This document shows positions 56,515-64,000 of a stretch of DNA of 64,000 nucleotides, in pieces; positions within the stretch are counted from its first letter, which is position 1, and each line of letters begins with the position of its first letter. Origin of the DNA: Leptospira sp. (GTDB lineage: Bacteria > Spirochaetota > Leptospiria > Leptospirales > Leptospiraceae); the NCBI GenBank assembly GCA_016742255.1, contig JACVCB010000008.1:62001-126000 (forward strand), written 5' to 3'. The position numbers were made by a program, and so were the translations under genes. The notes under the pieces are model-generated. The model made no database searches. It worked only from the letters and a program-made list of their open reading frames with translations, and was not told the DNA's origin.

Positions 56515-57213
56515 ATGGAACGTAAGATCAAACTGATCCACCCGGCTTTGGATTTTGCCTTTTACATCGTAGTCTGTATCTCTTTGGTAATCGCTGTTTT
56601 TGTATCGATCCTGTATCCCAATGTCATTTTGGAACAAGGTCTTAGCCACAGAATTTTTTACTTACATGTTCCAGTCGCCTGGGTTGCATTATACGGCCCA
56701 CTGTTATCGTTTGTTTTTTCTCTGATTTATTTCATTAAAAAAGACCTTATTTGGGATCGCCTCGCATTCACTGCAAACCAACTTGCTTTTCTTTTTGCCT
56801 TAGGAGTTTTATTTTCTGGACCTATTTGGGCATATAGTGCATGGGGAGTTCCTTGGGACAAAACAGATGCTAGGTTACAATCATTCTTTATTTTATGCCT
56901 TTCTTTATTGAGTTATTTTATCTTTCGATATTTGGTTCCATCTCGCAAAAAAAAGGCGATTTTATCGGCTTATCTTTCTGTTCTTTGTGCTTTAAGTGCG
57001 GTTTTGACCTGGGGTGCCATTCGTTGGATTGAAAATCCAGGAAACCATCCGGGAAGTGTGCTTGGAAAGGGTGGAATGGATTCGGATATGAAACAAACGA
57101 TGTGGCTTGGTGTTCTAGCTTACCATTTTTTGTTTTTGTTTCTATTTTTCCTTTCGAATCGAAACGAAAAAATCCAAGAAATTAAAAATCACCTACGGTC
57201 CGAATTCAATTAA
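56515..57213 (+). CDS. ccmC: heme handling protein CcmC
   Basis: 232 residues with six membrane segments. RIFYLHVPVAWVALYG carries the first heme-ligand histidine. The tryptophan-rich WGVPWDKTDARL is a shortened WWD motif, and NHPGSVLGKGG gives the second histidine. It presents heme to the chaperone CcmE, whose gene is not in the window. It follows ccmB after 54 bases, and the regulator gene starts 7 bases after it. Confidence 0.88.
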   Translation: MERKIKLIHPALDFAFYIVVCISLVIAVFVSILYPNVILEQGLSHRIFYLHVPVAWVALYGPLLSFVFSLIYFIKKDLIWDRLAFTANQLAFLFALGVLFSGPIWAYSAWGVPWDKTDARLQSFFILCLSLLSYFIFRYLVPSRKKKAILSAYLSVLCALSAVLTWGAIRWIENPGNHPGSVLGKGGMDSDMKQTMWLGVLAYHFLFLFLFFLSNRNEKIQEIKNHLRSEFN

Positions 57214-57220
57214 TTGAAAA

Positions 57221-58348
57221 ATGGAAACAAAAGAGTCACAACATACTATTCTCATTGTTGATGATGTTCCTGAAAATGTGGAACTTCTCAAATACCTTTT
57301 ATCCCAAGAAGGTTTTAAGACATATACAGCCTATTCAGCAGAAGAAGCACGTTTGGTTTTACTCAATACCCGCATTGATACTTTATTATTAGATGTCAAT
57401 ATGCCAGAACAGGATGGCTTTTCCTTTTGTCGTGAACTTCGGGAGATGGATCAGTTTAAACTTTTGCCCATTCTTTTTATCACCTCTATCGATCGTGAAG
57501 TTGGATTCCAGGAAGCCATGAAAAATGGTGGTGATGATTTTATAAATAAACCTTTCAATAAACGAGAGTTAGTTGCAAAAATTCATTCTGTGATCCGTTT
57601 GAAAGATTTACAGGACGAACTTTACCAACAAAAAAGTAGATACGAAAAAGAATTGCAAACGGCAAGGCGTGTGCAAGACCAACTGATCCCGGAAAAAAGT
57701 TTTATTTGGAACGGAATCAAAGCCCAGACACTTTTCCATCCATATCTACAAATTGGTGGGGATTTTGTCGATACTTGGATTGAAGAAAAAAAACTTCATA
57801 TTGTGATTGCTGACTGTTCAGGGCATGGTCCAAGTGCAGCTCTTATCGGTGCTATGTTCAAAATGCAATTGTTCAACTTAGTTCCCAATATGGGATTGAA
57901 AGAACGTGTTTCTCACCTTCGTAAGAATATGGAACTTGTACTTCCAGAAGATTATGCTATTACTTTTTGTTATGCGATCATTGATCAAGACTTAAAACTT
58001 TCCTATATCAACGGTGGTCATCCAGCACCCATCATTTACATGGATGGTGAAACCAAATTATTAAAGGGGATGAGTCCTATGATTATGGGAATCAATATGA
58101 TTACCAATGACGAAGCACAATCGATCGCTTTAAAACAAGGATCCAAGTTTTTTATGTATACGGATGGGGCAAGTGAAGCAATGAATTCCAAAATGGAATA
58201 CATCACTGAAGAGGGCATGCGTGATATTTTTCAAAAATCTGTTAGTATTGGTGGGGATATCCTTCCCACAGTTCAAAATCAAATATTAGAGTTTTGTGGA
58301 ACTTCCACTCCAAATGACGATATGGCAATGGTGTGTATACAATTATGA
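57221..58348 (+). CDS. response regulator with PP2C/SpoIIE-type phosphatase output
   Basis: 375 residues. The receiver domain has D14-D15, phospho-acceptor D58 (LLLDVNMPEQDG) and the KPF lysine. A helical linker (about 125-160) leads to a PP2C-like domain with GGDFVD, ADCSGHGPSAAL, TDGASEA and PNDDMAMV, all metal-binding aspartates present. RsbU-type proteins dephosphorylate anti-sigma antagonists. The gene joins ccmC (7-base gap) and purC (ATGA overlap), so it sits in an unexpected metabolic operon. Confidence 0.9.
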   Translation: METKESQHTILIVDDVPENVELLKYLLSQEGFKTYTAYSAEEARLVLLNTRIDTLLLDVNMPEQDGFSFCRELREMDQFKLLPILFITSIDREVGFQEAMKNGGDDFINKPFNKRELVAKIHSVIRLKDLQDELYQQKSRYEKELQTARRVQDQLIPEKSFIWNGIKAQTLFHPYLQIGGDFVDTWIEEKKLHIVIADCSGHGPSAALIGAMFKMQLFNLVPNMGLKERVSHLRKNMELVLPEDYAITFCYAIIDQDLKLSYINGGHPAPIIYMDGETKLLKGMSPMIMGINMITNDEAQSIALKQGSKFFMYTDGASEAMNSKMEYITEEGMRDIFQKSVSIGGDILPTVQNQILEFCGTSTPNDDMAMVCIQL

Positions 58349-59202
58349 TCCCGACTCCCCATTACAAAGGAAAGGTGAGAGATGTTTATGATCTTGGCTC
58401 TGAGTTACTACTTGTAGCAACGGATCGAATTTCTGCCTTTGATGTTGTATTTTCCGAACCAGTAGAAGACAAAGGAAAGGTCCTCACTCGAATTTCCACC
58501 CAATGGTTTCGTTATTTTTCGGATATAAATAACCATCTGATCACAGATGATGTTTCCCGTTTTCCAAAACCTTATCAAGATGAACCAAACCTGATTGGTC
58601 GTTCTGTCCTTGTGAAAAAAGCAAAACGAATTGATTTTGAATGTGTGGTTCGTGGATACCTTACAGGTTCTGCTTGGAAGGAATACCTACAATTGGGAAC
58701 CATTGCCGAGACAGCTTACCCCAAGGGTTTGCAAGAATCCTACAAATTTCCCACACCCATTTTCACTCCCGCGAGGAAAAATGATTCTGGCCATGATGAA
58801 AATGTCAGTGAGAGCACAATGGAAAAAGAAGTGGGTTCCGATTTATTCCAAAAAGTAAAAACGATCTCCCTCCACCTTTACGAAAAAGCCCACCAATTGA
58901 TGGCAAAACAAGGGATCCTTCTTTGTGATACCAAATTTGAATTTGGCCTGATTGAGGGGGAACCAGTTCTCATCGATGAAATTTTGACACCTGACTCATC
59001 CCGGTATTGGGATGCGTCAACCTATGCCCTTGGGAAAACTCCCGCCAGTTTTGATAAACAAATCCTACGAAATTGGCTCGAATCCACCTCTTGGGATAAA
59101 AATCCACCACCCCCTAAACTCCCCGAATCCTTGATTCAGGAACTACGTAAAAAATACTTGGAATTGGAAGATAAAATCAATATATGTTTGTCGCAAAAAT
59201 AA
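58345..59202 (+). CDS. purC: SAICAR synthetase
   Basis: 285 residues from ATG 58345, which overlaps the preceding stop (ATGA); a GTG 12 bases earlier is less likely. It has YKGKVRDVYDLG, GDELLLVATDRIS-type LLVATDRISAFDV, and the signature VRGYLTGSAWKEY. It ligates aspartate to CAIR in purine synthesis. It overlaps purS by 19 bases. Confidence 0.95.
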   Translation: MIPTPHYKGKVRDVYDLGSELLLVATDRISAFDVVFSEPVEDKGKVLTRISTQWFRYFSDINNHLITDDVSRFPKPYQDEPNLIGRSVLVKKAKRIDFECVVRGYLTGSAWKEYLQLGTIAETAYPKGLQESYKFPTPIFTPARKNDSGHDENVSESTMEKEVGSDLFQKVKTISLHLYEKAHQLMAKQGILLCDTKFEFGLIEGEPVLIDEILTPDSSRYWDASTYALGKTPASFDKQILRNWLESTSWDKNPPPPKLPESLIQELRKKYLELEDKINICLSQK

Positions 59203-59432
59203 ATGTCACCCTCAAAGAATCCGTCCTTGATCCCCAAGGCCAAACAGTGCTCCGTACCCTTCATGACCAAGGAAAAGGGCAAGTCCAGGACTTACGTGTG
59301 GGAAAATACATTGAACTCAAACTCAATGCCTCTTCCTTAAAAGAAGCCGAGTCCATCGCGAAGGAAATTTGTGAATCAGTCCTTGTAAACCAAGTGATTG
59401 AGACATACAAACTGGTGGTTGAATCCCAATGA
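59184..59432 (+). CDS. purS: phosphoribosylformylglycinamidine synthase subunit PurS
   Basis: 82 residues, the usual small subunit. It has VTLKESVLDPQGQTV and VGKYIELKL. It assembles with PurL and PurQ; purL is not in the window. Its ends overlap purC and purQ. Confidence 0.95.
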   Translation: MFVAKINVTLKESVLDPQGQTVLRTLHDQGKGQVQDLRVGKYIELKLNASSLKEAESIAKEICESVLVNQVIETYKLVVESQ

Positions 59433-60076
59433 AAGTTCGAGTAGTCACCTTTCCTGGTTCCAATTGTGATAAAGATGTTGGATCCGTATTACATGACTAT
59501 TTCCAGGCCGATGTCAATTATACCTGGTACAAAGAATCCTTTGATGACGTTCCTGATTTGGTTGTTTTACCTGGAGGGTTTTCCTTTGGAGATTACTTAC
59601 GCTGCGGTGCTATGGCAAAATTCAGTTCATCCATGGAATCGGTTGTGAAGTATGCGAACAAAGGGGGAAAGGTTCTTGGAGTTTGTAATGGGTTCCAAAT
59701 CCTTACCGAATCGGGACTACTTCCTGGTGCACTTTTACACAATCGAACTTTAAAATACATATGCAAAGATGTGGAACTTGTTCCAGTACAAGAAAATGGT
59801 TTTGCAAAACATTTCCCAGGGAATCTTTCCATCCCAATTGCTCATGGAGAAGGTGCATACTTTGCTGATGCAGAAACTTTAGAACGATTAGAAAAAAATG
59901 GACAAGTTGTGTTTCGTTACAGGGAAAACCCAAATGGATCCTTACATGACATCGCTGGGATCTGTAATGAGAAAGGAAATGTATTAGGAATGATGCCTCA
60001 TCCTGAAAGAGCAATGAATCCTTTTACTGGAAAAATGGACGGCAAACAAATCTTAGAAGCTCTATTAAAAAATTAG
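59429..60076 (+). CDS. purQ: phosphoribosylformylglycinamidine synthase glutaminase PurQ
   Basis: 215 residues. A class I amidotransferase with the nucleophile C86 in GVCNGFQ, GGFSFGDYLR early, and the His-x-Glu pair in MPHPERAM. It supplies ammonia to PurL. The four-base overlap with purS indicates coupling. Confidence 0.96.
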   Translation: MKVRVVTFPGSNCDKDVGSVLHDYFQADVNYTWYKESFDDVPDLVVLPGGFSFGDYLRCGAMAKFSSSMESVVKYANKGGKVLGVCNGFQILTESGLLPGALLHNRTLKYICKDVELVPVQENGFAKHFPGNLSIPIAHGEGAYFADAETLERLEKNGQVVFRYRENPNGSLHDIAGICNEKGNVLGMMPHPERAMNPFTGKMDGKQILEALLKN

Positions 60077-60130
60077 AATCTTTCGTTTCCTTTTCTTGCT
60101 TTTTCGTCAAATACAATTATAAGGATTGGT

Positions 60131-61414
60131 ATGCGATTCCAAGAAGACTCAATAGACTGTGTTGATTTTATTCTCAAAAAAGATGAAGTCCTCACAATTA
60201 TTCTCGGTGGGGGAAAGGGAACAAGGCTTCTGCCTTTAACTGAAAAACGATCAAAACCCGCCGTGAGTTTTGGTGGAAAGTATAGACTCATCGACATTCC
60301 CATCTCCAATTCCCTGAACAGTGGATTCGAAAAGATATTTATCCTAACACAGTTTAACTCGTATTCGTTGAACCGCCATATTAACAGAACGTATGCCACT
60401 AACAATATCCACCAAAAAAGTTTTGTAGAAATCATTGCTGCGGAACAAACCGTATCAAGTGCCAATTGGTTCGAAGGTACTGCCGATGCCGTAAGAAAGG
60501 TATTACCTTACATTCGAGAACAAAAACCAAAGTATGTCCTCATCCTTTCTGGTGACCAACTTTACAATATGGACCTTGCGGATTTTATGCAGAGCCATTT
60601 GATGGATCCGGAAACCCAAATTTCTGTGGCAACCAATGCAATCCCGGAAGACCAAATTTATGGGCTGGGCATTGTCAAAGCCGGGGTTGGTGGTACCATC
60701 CAGGAATTCATTGAAAAACCGCAGGACCTTTCTCAGGTAGAATCTTGCCGTACGGAAAACGGTGCCTTCCTTGCAAACATGGGAATTTATATCTTCAACA
60801 CATCCACGTTAATCGATGTATTGGAAGACCGTAATATGGCAGATTTTGGTAAGGAAATTTTACCAAAGGCGATAAAAGAACGAAAAGTAAAAGCGTATAC
60901 TTACGACGGTTATTGGGAGGACATCGGAACCATCAAAGCATTCTATGAAGCCAATTTGATGTTAACCGATCATATCCCTAAATTCAATTTGTATTTAGAG
61001 AAAACCCCGATTTATACAAGGGCGAGGGCACTTCCACCGTCAAAGATCAATCAGGCGGTGGTAAACCAGGCCCTCATTTCGGAAGGTACCATCCTTAACC
61101 AATGTGAGGTGCACAGATCCATCATTGGGGTGAGGCAGCTCATTGCTTCTGGGACAAAAATCTACGATTCCATCATTATGGGTCTTGACCATTACGGGTA
61201 CTTTGATCGTAAATCTGGAAAAATCCCTATTGGGATTGGACCTAACTGTGAAATACGACGGACAATTGTCGATAAGGATTGTGCGATCGGTGCCAATGTT
61301 CGGCTGTTAAACGAACAAAACTTACAAGAGTACGAAGATGATTACATCCGGATCCGTGATGGGATCATCGTAGTCCCAAGGCACTCTGCCATTCCGGATG
61401 GGTATTCTATTTGA
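60131..61414 (+). CDS. glgC: glucose-1-phosphate adenylyltransferase
   Basis: 427 residues. It begins the nucleotidyltransferase motif LGGGKGTRLLPLT and has KPAVSFGGKYRLIDIP, the SGDQLYNMD segment and a C-terminal left-handed beta-helix with NQAVVNQALI. It makes ADP-glucose for glycogen or related glucans. It lies 54 bases after purQ and may start its own transcript. Confidence 0.93.
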   Translation: MRFQEDSIDCVDFILKKDEVLTIILGGGKGTRLLPLTEKRSKPAVSFGGKYRLIDIPISNSLNSGFEKIFILTQFNSYSLNRHINRTYATNNIHQKSFVEIIAAEQTVSSANWFEGTADAVRKVLPYIREQKPKYVLILSGDQLYNMDLADFMQSHLMDPETQISVATNAIPEDQIYGLGIVKAGVGGTIQEFIEKPQDLSQVESCRTENGAFLANMGIYIFNTSTLIDVLEDRNMADFGKEILPKAIKERKVKAYTYDGYWEDIGTIKAFYEANLMLTDHIPKFNLYLEKTPIYTRARALPPSKINQAVVNQALISEGTILNQCEVHRSIIGVRQLIASGTKIYDSIIMGLDHYGYFDRKSGKIPIGIGPNCEIRRTIVDKDCAIGANVRLLNEQNLQEYEDDYIRIRDGIIVVPRHSAIPDGYSI

Positions 61415-61466
61415 GTCAAAAATGACACAAATATGGATTTAGTTTGCCTAAAATAGGTCTAAATGG

Positions 61467-61490
61467 TTCCAAAAATGTGGAATTTTTCTT
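61467..61490 (+). terminator. weak terminator after glgC
   Basis: TTCCA (61467-61471) pairs with TGGAA (61478-61482) around a 6-base loop, extended by G/T wobbles, with TTTTT directly following. The stem is short. The rest of the 117-base gap shows no other firm signal. Confidence 0.35.
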
Positions 61491-61531
61491 GCCAGTTTTG
61501 AACTTAGTTCTAAGTTGGAAGAAAGGGAACC

Positions 61532-62770
61532 ATGTTCACAACGGAATCAACGGAAGGAAACCAGTTTTGGAACGAGACATACTTTGTCCCACATTTCCAA
61601 CCCATCGTCAATGCCATCAATCGCTCCATTTCAGCCTACGAAGTCCTCGGCCGCCAGTTCAACCCAGAAGAGAACACCTACCATTCTTTAGGTGGGCTTT
61701 TCCATAACCGAGAACATGACCCAGTTCCGATTTACAATATTGACAGGATTTTGCGAGAGAAGGCGGTCCAAACCCTAAAGGAAAGTAACCTTCGCACGAA
61801 ACTATTCTTCAATATGATGCCCAATTTCCTCTCTCGGGTGCACCATACTGATTTATTTGCAGAAAATTTCCATATCATCCAACTCATCGAAAAGTATGGG
61901 ATTGATCGTAACCAGGTGGTGATTGAAATCACGGAAGACGAATTTGATGGTTCGATCGAAAGGCTCATTCAAATTGTCCAAATTTTCAGGGATTATGGGT
62001 TAAAAATTGCCATCGATGATTTGGGGACTGGTTTTTCCAATTTAGAACGCATTGGGTATTTGCACCCCGACATCATGAAAGTGGACATCCGTATCATGAG
62101 GGAAAGTTTAAATAAAAACTCTTTCAAACAAGTTCTCGGAGCCATCTCAGAGATGTCCCAGAAATTAGGAAGCCAACTCCTATTTGAAGGGATTGAAACA
62201 GAGGAAGAGGTGAACCTTGCCCTTTCCATGGGTGCCAATCTCCTCCAAGGGTTTTATTTTTCGACTCCGAACCCACATTTTCTCAACCGCAATACGTTCT
62301 CCGACAAGATGAAAACTGTCCTCGAAAACTTTTCCAGTGTTCGTTCTCGTGAACTTCGGGAAAAGGGAATCCGAGAACAAAAGATCATCGACCAATTGCA
62401 AGATTTGTTTTATGAACTCTCTGATTCGAGTGAAGAAGATTTCCCTTATCGGTTTGGACAAATCCTTGGTTCCCTTCCACGAGAGATTTTAAAGGTATTT
62501 GTCTGTGACGGGGAAGGATACCAAATCACACCAACCTATGATTTGGATCGGATGAATGGTGGGTATTTGGAACGGTCTAGGCAAATTGGAAACAACTACG
62601 CTTGGAAACCTTATTTTTTGAAACACAAAGAGGAATCGGAGCGGTTTCGCAAAAAATGGGGAGTGACATACCCTCTTTATGACATCAACAACCAGAATCA
62701 GTATGTTATCTTTACCTTTTCTCTCATGGCAGGGAAGATCCTTGTGGCACAGGTGAGTTGGTCGGAATAG
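61532..62770 (+). CDS. EAL-domain cyclic-di-GMP phosphodiesterase with PAS-like C-terminal domain
   Basis: 412 residues, no membrane segment. The EAL motif reads EVL (37-39). The other catalytic positions look filled: FNMMP, EITEDE, IDDLGTGFSNLERIG, KVD, FEGIETEEE and LLQGFYF, so activity is expected. After a coiled helix (about 265-295) the C-terminal part has VCDGEGYQITP and NYAWKPYF, which recall the PAS-like domain of YkuI-type proteins. It probably hydrolyses c-di-GMP in response to an unknown signal. Confidence 0.85.
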   Translation: MFTTESTEGNQFWNETYFVPHFQPIVNAINRSISAYEVLGRQFNPEENTYHSLGGLFHNREHDPVPIYNIDRILREKAVQTLKESNLRTKLFFNMMPNFLSRVHHTDLFAENFHIIQLIEKYGIDRNQVVIEITEDEFDGSIERLIQIVQIFRDYGLKIAIDDLGTGFSNLERIGYLHPDIMKVDIRIMRESLNKNSFKQVLGAISEMSQKLGSQLLFEGIETEEEVNLALSMGANLLQGFYFSTPNPHFLNRNTFSDKMKTVLENFSSVRSRELREKGIREQKIIDQLQDLFYELSDSSEEDFPYRFGQILGSLPREILKVFVCDGEGYQITPTYDLDRMNGGYLERSRQIGNNYAWKPYFLKHKEESERFRKKWGVTYPLYDINNQNQYVIFTFSLMAGKILVAQVSWSE

Positions 62771-62819
62771 AATCTTGTTTTTTTTGAGTGGTCGATTTTC
62801 CTGGTAGTAGGGATTCGTC

Positions 62820-62841
62820 TATAATATAGAATCATTCTAAA
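62820..62841 (+). promoter_or_regulatory. suf promoter -10 box with Fur/PerR-like palindrome
   Basis: TATAAT (62820-62825) is followed at once by a 13-base perfect palindrome TAGAAT-C-ATTCTA (62827-62839). Read as 7-1-7 (62826-62840) it matches 11 of 14 fixed bases of the PerR/Fur-type TTATAATNATTATAA pattern. It lies over the expected transcription start, 24 bases before sufC. No strong -35 box is seen. Confidence 0.5.
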
Positions 62842-62863
62842 TATAAAAAAACAGGATACCACC

Positions 62864-63616
62864 TTGTCCGCAATTCTCGAAATCAAATCTCTACATGCCA
62901 ATGTCGGAGACAAACAGATCCTCCGAGGGGTCAATTTAACCATCGGAGCAGGAGAAGTCCACGCCATCATGGGGCCCAATGGTTCCGGGAAAAGTACCCT
63001 TTCCAATGTGATCCTCGGCCATCCAAAATACAATGTTACTTCAGGGGACATCCTCTTTCGAGGAGAATCGATCTTAAAACTTTCTACAGACGAAAGGGCA
63101 AGATTAGGTTTATTTTTATCGTTCCAATACCCAACAGCACTTCCAGGTGTCACCATCGGGAATTTTTTAAAATCCATTTTAAAAGCACATCGGGGAAAAG
63201 AACTCCCTGTCAAAGAATTCAAACAAGAATTAAAAACTGCAATGGATCTTTTGGAAGTCCCTCAGTCGTTTATCGGGCGTTATGTGAATGATGGATTCTC
63301 TGGTGGAGAGAAAAAACGAGCTGAAATTTTACAGATGAGTTTACTAAAACCTGTGTTATCGATTTTGGATGAAACTGATTCTGGCTTAGATATCGATGCC
63401 CTTAGAATTGTATCTGAAGGGATCAATGCAAACAGAAATCCAGAGAGATCGATTTTACTCATCACACATTACCAAAGGATGTTGAACTACATTGTGCCTG
63501 ATTTTGTCCATGTGTTTGCTGATGGAAGGATATTGGAAACAGGTGGAAAAGACCTATCACTCAAATTAGAAGAAGTAGGTTATGATTGGATATTGGAGAG
63601 AGAAGGGGTCAAATGA
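62864..63616 (+). CDS. sufC: Fe-S cluster assembly ATPase SufC
   Basis: 250 residues from a TTG at 62864. Walker [10 protein letters not shown] (37-45), the SufC-type signature [15 protein letters not shown], and Walker [15 protein letters not shown]. It is a soluble ATPase of the SufBCD scaffold. Its stop overlaps the start of the next gene (ATGA). sufB, usually just upstream, is not here. Confidence 0.93.
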   Translation: MSAILEIKSLHANVGDKQILRGVNLTIGAGEVHAIMGPNGSGKSTLSNVILGHPKYNVTSGDILFRGESILKLSTDERARLGLFLSFQYPTALPGVTIGNFLKSILKAHRGKELPVKEFKQELKTAMDLLEVPQSFIGRYVNDGFSGGEKKRAEILQMSLLKPVLSILDETDSGLDIDALRIVSEGINANRNPERSILLITHYQRMLNYIVPDFVHVFADGRILETGGKDLSLKLEEVGYDWILEREGVK

Positions 63617-64000
63617 ATTCCTTGCTCAACAAACAACAGTTTACCATCGATCCAAAAAAGCGAAATCAGTTTTGTCGTTCTCTCATACAAACTTGGGAAA
63701 CATTATCTCTTCCCACTGAAAAAGAGGAATCCTATCGTAAATTTCCGATCAGTGCTCTAGATTGGAAGGAACTAGGATTTGACCCCCAAGAGAAAAAGAC
63801 AAAGATTGAGGATTCCTCAAATTCCGTTGAAAAGGATTTGGTGAGTGAAACGATCCTTGATGAAATTTTCGCATTGATACAACAATACTTACCAAAGGAT
63901 TATTTTAGTTATCTCTCTGTTTTACAATCACCAGGCATTGAGTTTTTCATTTGTGAAGATGGCTTAGTAACTCCAATTGATTCATCATTAGGTGATGAAC
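63613..64000 (+). CDS. sufD: SufD-like Fe-S assembly protein, 5' part
   Basis: 129 residues are visible from ATG 63613 before the window ends, open throughout. It has an N-terminal helical region with [16 protein letters not shown], the kind of segment found at the start of SufD (E-x-W/Y-R-x-T/F). It overlaps sufC by 4 bases, the place expected for sufD. The beta-helix core is beyond the edge, so the call depends mostly on context. Confidence 0.75.
   Translation, partial: MNSLLNKQQFTIDPKKRNQFCRSLIQTWETLSLPTEKEESYRKFPISALDWKELGFDPQEKKTKIEDSSNSVEKDLVSETILDEIFALIQQYLPKDYFSYLSVLQSPGIEFFICEDGLVTPIDSSLGDE

Noticed and set aside
61478..61493. GG-N10-GC spacing like a sigma54 promoter upstream of the EAL gene
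   Set aside because: Only the GG and TTGC elements fit, the CAC part is missing, and the same bases form a hairpin with a T-run.

Overview
The window is a piece of a spirochaete chromosome, most likely from the genus Leptospira. This rests on recognising the RNA polymerase, ribosomal and lipid-enzyme sequences, on the asparagine in the RpoB rifampicin pocket, and on low-to-moderate GC. The species cannot be fixed by eye; a saprophytic (L. biflexa-like) lineage is plausible.

Layout. (1) 1-8.4 kb: an AT-rich block of polytopic membrane proteins for surface-glycan or glycolipid work: a GT39-like transferase, two acyltransferase-3 proteins, a polyprenyl-phosphate GT2, and two tandem paralogous membrane proteins on the minus strand. 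(2) 8.4-15 kb: mixed housekeeping genes: an APP1-type phosphatase-domain protein, a UbiD-family decarboxylase, HldD, an ArsR-type regulator with an inverted repeat at its start, a FabG-like reductase and a degenerate GHKL-type ATPase-like protein. (3) 15.0-45.1 kb: an almost unbroken information-processing supercluster: tRNA-Thr, tRNA-Trp, secE, nusG, rplKAJL, rpoBC, rpsLG, a divergent EF-G/TetM-like GTPase, tuf, then the S10-spc-alpha genes from rpsJ to rplQ, including secY, adk, a CTG-initiated infA, rpmJ and rpoA. Strong stem-loops lie between rplL and rpoB, between rpoC and rpsL, after rpsG and after rplQ. (4) 45.1-54.2 kb: a PAS sensor kinase with an interrupted DHp domain, a fused acyltransferase-GpsA protein, hisZ-purA, tRNA-Lys and tRNA-Glu, a TIGR02757-type protein whose stop codon lies in the antisense of the tRNA-Glu anticodon loop, HMG-CoA lyase, and an orphan peptide-type ABC ATPase. 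(5) 54.2-64 kb: a TPR protein divergent from a compact chain ccmA-ccmB-ccmC, response regulator/PP2C phosphatase, purC-purS-purQ, then glgC, an EAL protein and the start of a suf operon (sufC, sufD cut by the window edge) behind a Fur/PerR-like palindrome.

Most of the window is conserved housekeeping DNA. There is no CRISPR array, insertion sequence or phage. The items most worth a second look are the EF-G-like GTPase at the fusA position, the acyltransferase-GpsA fusion, the CTG start of infA, the alternative hairpins in the rpoC-rpsL gap, the suf palindrome, the split histidine kinase and the GHKL-like protein.
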